64,000 nucleotides of DNA, taken from NCBI GenBank assembly GCA_030549495.1, contig JAUIRK010000916.1, forward strand, positions 1,029,001 through 1,093,000, read 5' to 3'. This stretch comes from Nectonema munidae (lineage: Eukaryota > Nematomorpha > Nectonematoida > Nectonematidae). This document shows, in pieces, positions 31,826 through 40,800 of the stretch. Numbering within the stretch: position 1 is the first letter of the stretch; every line of letters starts with the position of its first letter. Under the pieces are notes generated by a model, which saw only the letters and a program-made list of their open reading frames with translations, ran no database searches and was not told the DNA's origin. A program made the translations under genes and the position numbers.

Positions 31826-34800
31826 TAAGTTAGAAGTTTCCCTTATAAGGGTTGGGATTAGTAAAACAGATTCAAGAATTTAAAAAAAAAAAGCATTAAT
31901 TTGTTCGTCCAAATTACATTTTAAGGTTTTGAAATTTTAATAAAATATACTTCCAAAACCTCAAGAGGTTGGACACGGGAGACAACCTCTCATATTTTTA
32001 GTCACTATCTTCCGAACCCTCAAAAGGATGAAGACATCCATTAACTTCTCATAATTTTATTCACTATAATCAATTACATATTACAACCATTTAGGATTAA
32101 ATTTGCTCCATATATGATTTGATATAATAACAAAGGGGACACAATGGTGTAAAGATCGTTGTGATTTTAAATATTTATTTAATTACACATTCCTACAGTA
32201 TAGCTAGACGACTTTCCAGTGTTTTTAAATCGATACTTTTTCCATTTGTGATTTGAAATAATAAAAATAGGAAGACAACTTTGTGAAAATTATTGTTTTT
32301 GAAAAAGGATATAGAGGCCATTTTTAATCATTTCTATGTTATAGTATAGTAGTACTATAATGAAATATTAGATTAGAGTATTAAAAAAAGAATCATAGTA
32401 TATTTTCAACCCTGTTAAGAATAAGAGATTTTTAGGCGTATGGTAAAGGTTAGATAATGTCATTTTTAAAATATATTTTCAAAACTGAAATTTTGTCATT
32501 TCGTTGGATCCGTCAATTTAGTAAAAACAAAGGAGAGCTTTATTCGAATATACTAAATTTATAATTTATTGCAGGTAATGCCAGAGCCAACACAATTAAA
32601 AAGTTTCAATTTTTGAAAATATATATTATTAATATTTAAATGATATATTAATGATATTAACTAACGCTAGACGAAAGCATAAAAATCTCTTTTACTGAAA
32701 AATTTTAACTATAAATGCGTCTTTTGAATGTTTCATGATTTTTACTTTTAGATATATAATAGTCTGGCCAAACCACGTATACATTATACGTTATGATCTT
32801 CTTGTTATCTCCCGTGGTCTTGTCAAACCACTGATTAAATAAATTTAATATTGAAAAACAGAAAAAAAAATTATTTTCCAACTATTAGTGTAGATTAAAC
32901 AGAATACGTGTGATAGAAAAAAGTTTGCCTTATACTTGTGGTAAATTTAAAGGGGATTTATTATCTTATATACGTTTTTTACGCCAATGAAATTGATTTA
33001 GATATCTTGAGGGGACATAAAACTTTAAAAAAAATGTCTGGAGGTAACGAAAAAATTCTAATAATTCTGCTTTAGCATGAAAATTTAATACGTTTAATCT
33101 TTTATTTAAATTTTTTGGTGAAGTTTTTTCAGATAGTACTTTTCTAGAATATAATTTAAAAGTATGAATTCACAAAAATGAAATAATACGTGAATTATGC
33201 GATTATTTCACATATTTTTACTTGAACGGATTTAATACGATTATGCCACATGATTAACCTATATTTACACGCAACTAATGTACAAAATGAATCCAAGAAC
33301 AAAATTAGAACAGAAAAACAAGGAAAGGAAAACGATATAAGCAGGATGATGAATTATTGTCCACCTAAAACGTACTTTCTAAAATATTAAATTTATTTAA
33401 TATTTAATTTTAAAATTAAATTTTTAAATTTATTAGAATTTAATTTTAATATTAAATATTAAATTTATTTAATATTTAATTTATAATTCTAAGTATCTAA
33501 AACGTCTTACCTTTCTCTGCATAAAACATTTGGATTCAAAAGTGATTTATCAGAGTCTAGAAAGGCGATAAATTTATGATTTGGAGGTGATATAACAGTT
33601 TCGCAGTTTGATTCTACTTTATTATAATCGGTGTTCATCTAAATATCAAAAATTAAAACTAAAAACGAAAAAAAACCGATATAAATTAATAATTTTTGTC
33701 AACAGAATAATCAAATGGATTTTTATTTCACTACATCTCTTCCAAAACTCGACAAACTGTTTCGAACGATAATAATCAGATAGATTGCGTGCGCCATTTT
33801 ATCCCATAAAAACAGACGAGATTAAGAAATCTGATATAAAAGTGCCTTCTACATATGTAGAAGCCTGCAAAAAGCCAGCAGCACCTTATGGTGGATTTTT
33901 GCGGGTTGGCTGAAATTACACTGGTTTATCGCTGCTGCTGCGAAAGTGTAACAAAATTCTACACTTTTCCCTGAGAGTATTTGCTTTTATGGAAATACTC
34001 TCTCAGTTTAAACAAAGCTTTGTTTTGAATTGATAGATTATACTCATATAAAGATAGTATAATCTAGGGGCTAACAACAACATATAAAAGTGCCTAAGAA
34101 ATAAACTATGGGATGAAAAGAGTAAGTGAATTTATGATTTCAACATGCCTTTTGGCGTAAAAAGAACAAAGTACGGTTATAAAAACTGTTTTCATTTATT
34201 TTAAAATTTTAAACCTATCTTACCAATTAGTGATGGGACGATACCAAAATTAATAACGATTCCGATTCTACTTAATATACCTGTTCCCGATACGATTCCC
34301 GATACAATTCCGATTCTAAAATATTACAACTTGAAATAACTTTTTAATATTATTTTGAACTTCAATTAATTTCTATCACTTTTGGGGAATAAATATCCTC
34401 AATATGAAAGCAAAATTATATAAATAATCCACTTTTGAAAATTTTGAGTATAAATTTTTAAAATTAAAAAAACTATAGTCATAATTTTGAGCAGTGAGAA
34501 GCATATTCAGCTTATAATGATAGAATAAAATTTTATTAATATTACAGAGATCTTTTGAATCAAACGTAATTAAATTGGAGCTTTCGTAAATTATAGTGCA
34601 AAAACAAGCATTTCTCCTGTTTTTGTTTCTAAGCGATTTCTTTTAGGAGAATAAATATTTCCTCCAATACTAAAAACTCTTTCACTTTCAACTGAAGAAG
34701 GCGGAGCACATAAATACTTTTTTGAAAAAAACGCCAATATTGGAAGGTCTTCTTTGTTAGCTTTCCACCATTCAAACGGACTTGAGTTTTTTTCTATTAA

Positions 34801-37800
34801 TTTATATTTTAAATATTTCGTAATTTCAGTCTCTAGTTTTCGAGTTGTTGTTATATATAAAATTGATGACTTCTTTTTCTTGTTTTCTTTCTCATTTTGA
34901 ATTTTTCTTTATTTAATCTCAGTAAAACATTTTTCAAAACTGAAATTGAATTCAACGCTTCGCTCATCACTTCGAGTTAAGAAAAGTTTCTACAATGTTA
35001 TTAGTTCTTAAATGCGATGGGGACCAGTATCATCTTCGATTTAAGCGAATGATCGACACATCCGACTTGCACAATGAGATTTTACAATTAGTTTTAATTT
35101 ATTATTTAAAAAAAATTTATTTGAACTAATGTATTTAGTGAGTGGGTTGTGCGTTGGGCTTGTGTCCCGCACTAGACAAATTACTCATAGTTCGATACAT
35201 GCGGTTTTAACATTTAAAATGTACATGAAATTTTTTTATATAAAATTATGACACAAAATTTATAAAAAAAAAGTAGCTTAAACATAATAATGCACAATTA
35301 AAACAAAAAAATGTTAAATTTTTTTATAATTAAATAATTTTGTCGAATCAAGTGATTCTACACAACAAGTAGTAAAATCATTTATACAATAAAATCCTAA
35401 GTAAAGGAAATCAATGTAACGTATTAACTTGGAATCGTTTTGGTATCGGAGCGAGTTGAAATATTTCCACTCCGATTCCGATGCTAGAGAAAATTTCCGA
35501 TACGATTCCGATTAATCGTCCCATCACTACTTACCATACAATTCATACTTATCCTTTATTCCCGTCCTATATATTTTTAGAGCTTTTCATCCTAATGTAC
35601 TCTTTTTAGGAGAAAATTTTTTCAAAAGATAATCGAGAGTGAAACATTTTAGACGAGGAATATTGAGTTCTTTAGAAATAGAAATATATCAAGGAAAATT
35701 CCTTTTCAAAATTTTGTGCAAAAACGTCTCTATCAAAAATAAAAGTCCTTGATTTTTTCATGATTGCGTTTGCCAAAATTCTCTAACCTAAATTTCCACA
35801 AAATTACTGATATTTTAGTTCGATGAACAACTTTCAAAAGAAAAATATCTAACTAGTCAAAAAACTCTTGGAAAACAATTTATTTATACCTAGAAGATAG
35901 CAAAATTTCCCCTAGGTACCTAAACAAAACTTCTTAACAAGCTTCATATAAAAAGAGAGAGAGTTTTTTGAATAATAAAAATATATAGTCCAGATATAAG
36001 ATCATGGCAAATTTCATTTAGAAATTTTGATAAAATAAAACTATGCCTATAACCATCTCTATTAATAGAACCTTCTGATCATACATGATTAAAAAGATCT
36101 ATTTTTTAAAACTTGGAGAAAATCGTACATCAAATTTAAAAAATGCACTATATACTTTGTATACGATTGCTTCATTCTTTGTTATTATCTGTGGTCTTGC
36201 AATAACCCTAATATAGTAGTCTGGCAAAACTAGGTATGCTTTGTATGTTTCATATGCATTTCTAAATTTTTTGTGATCCCCGCGGTCTTGCCAGACCAGT
36301 AATATGTATATATATATGTAATGTATACAAGGTAGCCAGTTATTGAGACTTGGACCTTCATTTAAGTTAGAGGCCACACCATCAAAAAATTGAAACCCAA
36401 CATAATTAAAGTTCCACTAGTGTTTGTTACCTTTAAAGATATTTCCCAAAAAGATAGTTTAACAAATAATGAGTAAATCACGCTTTATGAGTTCAGCTAT
36501 AACTGATACTTTAAAGTGTGAGTTAAAAAGTTGAGGTATAATTTATACAACGGAGGACGTCTAGATTTGCTATACGTAAAATCAAAAACTACAAATTTAA
36601 AAATAAAATATGGAACTATCTTTTAACAATATTCTAATACAATAAAGCCAAAAAATGAAACGAAGATATTGATAAATCATGGATATCATTGGCTATGAAG
36701 AACAAATCATTCAATTTTGTTAAGACAAATTTATAATAAAAAACTACTGATAAAGTGGGGCAACAGTATAATTCAAATTTTATCAATCTTGAGATGATTG
36801 TCTGATTAGAGAGTGTGAAAATGGCAATTAGAAGAATAGACCATGAAACAGACTGAAAGTTTTGGGAACTCATATGAAGTGCACAAGTACGTGCCTCCAA
36901 ATAAAGATTTCTAGCTACGTTACTCTATGTATATATTAATTCTGAAATTTTATGTATCTATTTTATATTTATAATAAAAAAAATTCTTGATATCATAACT
37001 AAGGCAGTGAAGTTAATAAGTCAATTTTTGTTTTCTAATAGCGCTTTTTTCAAAACATGTTTAATCTTTTATAACTTTAGTATAAAAGAAGTTCAGGATA
37101 TAAGGTCAACAAAAATGAACTGTTTTTCTAACCGACCAACTTTATGTAAATAGTCCATTTTTGTTATGAAATGTAGATTTCAAAAAATTTCCGAAGTTAA
37201 CAAGCGAATAGCATCTTAAAAGGTTTGTAAGAGCTTTCATGTATTGAAGAGTTCACAAACGAACAAAAAATAGATGCTAAAATTTTGAAAGCATTTCAAT
37301 AATGTTGGGTATGAAATTAATAGAAACTCAAGAATTTTAAACTTTATTTAGCTAAAATAGTTAAATTAGCATTCAATTGTCACCATTCCTTTGAAAATTT
37401 TTATTTCTAAACCAAAGTACTATATGGCGTTTTAGAAAGGTTTACAATTGTTGTCATATTAACTATTTTGGAGTCATAAAGCAGGCAAGTTTACATTATT
37501 CCAATTTGATGTTTCTATATAATATTTCAAAAATAGCTTCAATTAAATGTTCAAAAATATTTAAAATATTTAGCAAATTTCCAAAAGATTTTATTATTTC
37601 TAGGAAACAGCTTTTCTGAATTTCTTGTTAAACCAATGTTATCTATAAAAAATATTTTTGTTGAGAAACACAGAAGTAATTAATTAGTTTACACAAACAT
37701 AAAAAGTCGCGACAATATTAACCATAAGCCTAATGATTACAAAATACTGGATGAAAATGTTGATAGTTAAAAAGCGTTAATGAAGCACGTTGTGTCGATA

Positions 37801-40800
37801 CTAGATTTCCTTAAGAATGATGAGGAAGTCCTATCCCATTATAATATTTTTAATTTTTCGATTCCTCAATTACTGTGCATAAATCAATTCATTCAATTGA
37901 TGATGTCACCAAAGATCGCGAAATAAAAAGAGTAAACATGATTCCTTTTAACTGATGTCGCTAGGTATGATATTTCAAACGCAAGCTACTCAAATTGCTT
38001 TTACCCGACTATTTCATGTGATTTGTTTTGCATATCATCCGCTCTGAAAGTTAAAACATCAAATCTTGAGCAGGGTGAAAATAAAGTGCTGAAAAGTTTA
38101 ATCTAGAACACAGATCATCGAATTTTACTATTAAAGAAGCGTTTGGTTTATATAGGAGTATTGAAATGATGTATGTGGTATACGAAACTAGATGGATGAA
38201 AGAATAAATAAAAGAGTAATGATAAACATTAAAAATAAAAGTATATCTCCATATAATTATGATCTCATTGAAGACTAACAGGCAACAACAATGACACTAC
38301 AGAAATAAATTTCAGTGATTAAAATGCTTCTGTTTTAAAATCACACCTTTTTTAAATTTTCCATGATATATTAAATAAAACAATAATTAAATTTATAGAA
38401 TTCACATTTAAAATTTTTTAGTTTAAAGTCAATTTTTGTGTTGTTTGTTACATCAATTTTTCAGGGATTTATAAAGCCACTTTTGTTCGAAATATTTAGT
38501 ATTTATAAAACTACATAAAACAAAAATTTTGTTCAAATGTTCTAAAATTTGTTTTGTTATTGAAGTAACGATAACTTGTTTGGTATTCAATATTATTCAT
38601 AGATCAATTAAGAAAGAAGAAACTGACAAAATCTAAGCACTTGTGACAGCTGGCATTCATTTATTCTAGTAGAACGATTAATATGAATAGTGATTTAAAA
38701 AAATGAGAGTATAGTATTTTAAAAACTATAATAATATACACTAGAAATTTGTGGATTATAAACTTTTAAACTTTGACTAGAATGCTGTAAAGGAATATCG
38801 CACAGATATTCTTGTTGCGAATGTGAATTCAATTCTTGGAGAAATGAACCACTTTGAGGATAAGAAGTTGAATCGTGGTCATCTTTTTCTTCCAAGGTAG
38901 TCAAGTCCAACAAATCATCAAAAAAAGCAGGTTCACTGTCTGGTGATGACAGCAACACACTCTATGAAAAAAATAAAATAAAGTACTATAAAAAAAGAAA
39001 ATTAGAATTAGTGTAAAAAATATGATATTTATTGATAGGAGAAAAGAAGTAGGTAGCTCTAGTAAGTAGTTAATTGATAAAAGAAGGCTCAATGATAGAA
39101 TGAATTTTTAAAGAAGGGAAAAAAGATACCAAAATAAAATAATTATAAAATCGCATAGCGATAAGCAAGAATCTTTGACAAAATTTCTCATTAAGATTCA
39201 GATATTTTGAAAAACATATATTCATCACCAGAAAATTTCCAACTAATAAATTAGAAAGAAAGATATTATTTGGATTAAAATTTACAAAAAGCTTCTTTAT
39301 TGTTATTAATTAAAGAGGATATCTTAAAAACAATTATTTTATTCGGCAATGGTAAAGTAGTGAGAGCAGTGTCGGCGTAGCTATCATAAATGCCGCTCGG
39401 GTGATGCTAATTTTGCCGCCCCCCAAAATTTCAAATAAGACTTCAAAACATAATAATAATAACACTGGTCAACAATTTTTTACTTTCTGAATGTTGTCTA
39501 GATTTCTACAAGTGAATTAGGGTATTCTGGCACTGCTGAATCAGGAAATGGCATCCGTTTCTCTCCATCAGGTCAGGTTTTTGTGCTAAGTTGATTTGAA
39601 AAAATCAAATCTTGTGACAAAATCAGTTAGATTTTTGTGGCATTATCAGCTGATTTTTGTCAACACATATCATCCTAAACATGTTTTTAAGAAAAAAAAA
39701 TGTTTTGCCAACCACATTTATTGATTACATGATAGAAACATCGATTACTGTCATCTGAATGGTGGGCATTGATAAAGGTAAGTACAAGTAATTTGCATGT
39801 TTCGTCACCACTGTTCAAACTTCAGGGCTTGAACTTCCGTTTCTTCGAACTCCTGGAATGTTCAGCGGCAGGGACATCTCTCTTCAGAATAACAGTGGTC
39901 AGCCATCATGACTGCGTCCCAGCGACCCTGATACCTGGTCTCCATCTCCTTCATGTCTTGATGGAATCTCTCCCCCTGCTCGTCACTCATTGAACCCAGG
40001 TTCTCAGGAAACCGGTTCATATGTGAAAATAGGTAGTGCTTCTTGATGCTCATGTTGCAGCCCAGGTTTCTGGAAGCAGTCAGCATGTTGTTGACAAGTT
40101 CTGCGTAGTTTCTGGCCTTATTGTTGCCAAGAAAGTTCTTCACTACCAAAACAAATGTCTTCCACGCTTCCAGTTCCACTTCGTTCATTGAGTTTTTGAA
40201 CTCTGGATCTCTGATGAGCTGACTGTTCTGAGGACCATCAAAGATGCCAGCTTTCAACTTCTCCAAGGTCAATCCTGGAAAAGCCTGGCACAAGTAAGTG
40301 CAGCAGTCACCATCTTTGTCCAGAGCCTTGGTGAACTGCTTGATTAAGCCGTTGCTTGATGTGCAGCGGTGGGAAGAGTATTCTGTCTCTGTCCACCAGA
40401 GGGTTGTTGATGACGTTCCTTTCTTTGCATGGCACCAATTCCTCCCGCACAGGCCAGTCCTTCTTCGTGTAATGCTGAGCACGGTCCCTACTATCCCACA
40501 TGCACAGAAAAGATGGGTACTTGGTGAAGCCAGACTGTTGTCCCAACAAAAAGTTCATCATCTTCAGGTCAACACAAATAAACCATTTATGCTGATCATA
40601 ACCAATTTTCTCCAGCACATACTTCACCGCTTCATACTTCTCCTTCAGTGTAGTCGAGTGAGCGATGGGTACAGAGGCAAACTGGTTGCCGTTGTGTAGC
40701 AGAACACATTTCAGTGATCGCTTGCTGCTGTCAATGAACAGTCTCCAATCTTTGGGTTCGTACTGTGGCACTCCAAGCTTGAGCAGAAGCTGCGCAATAT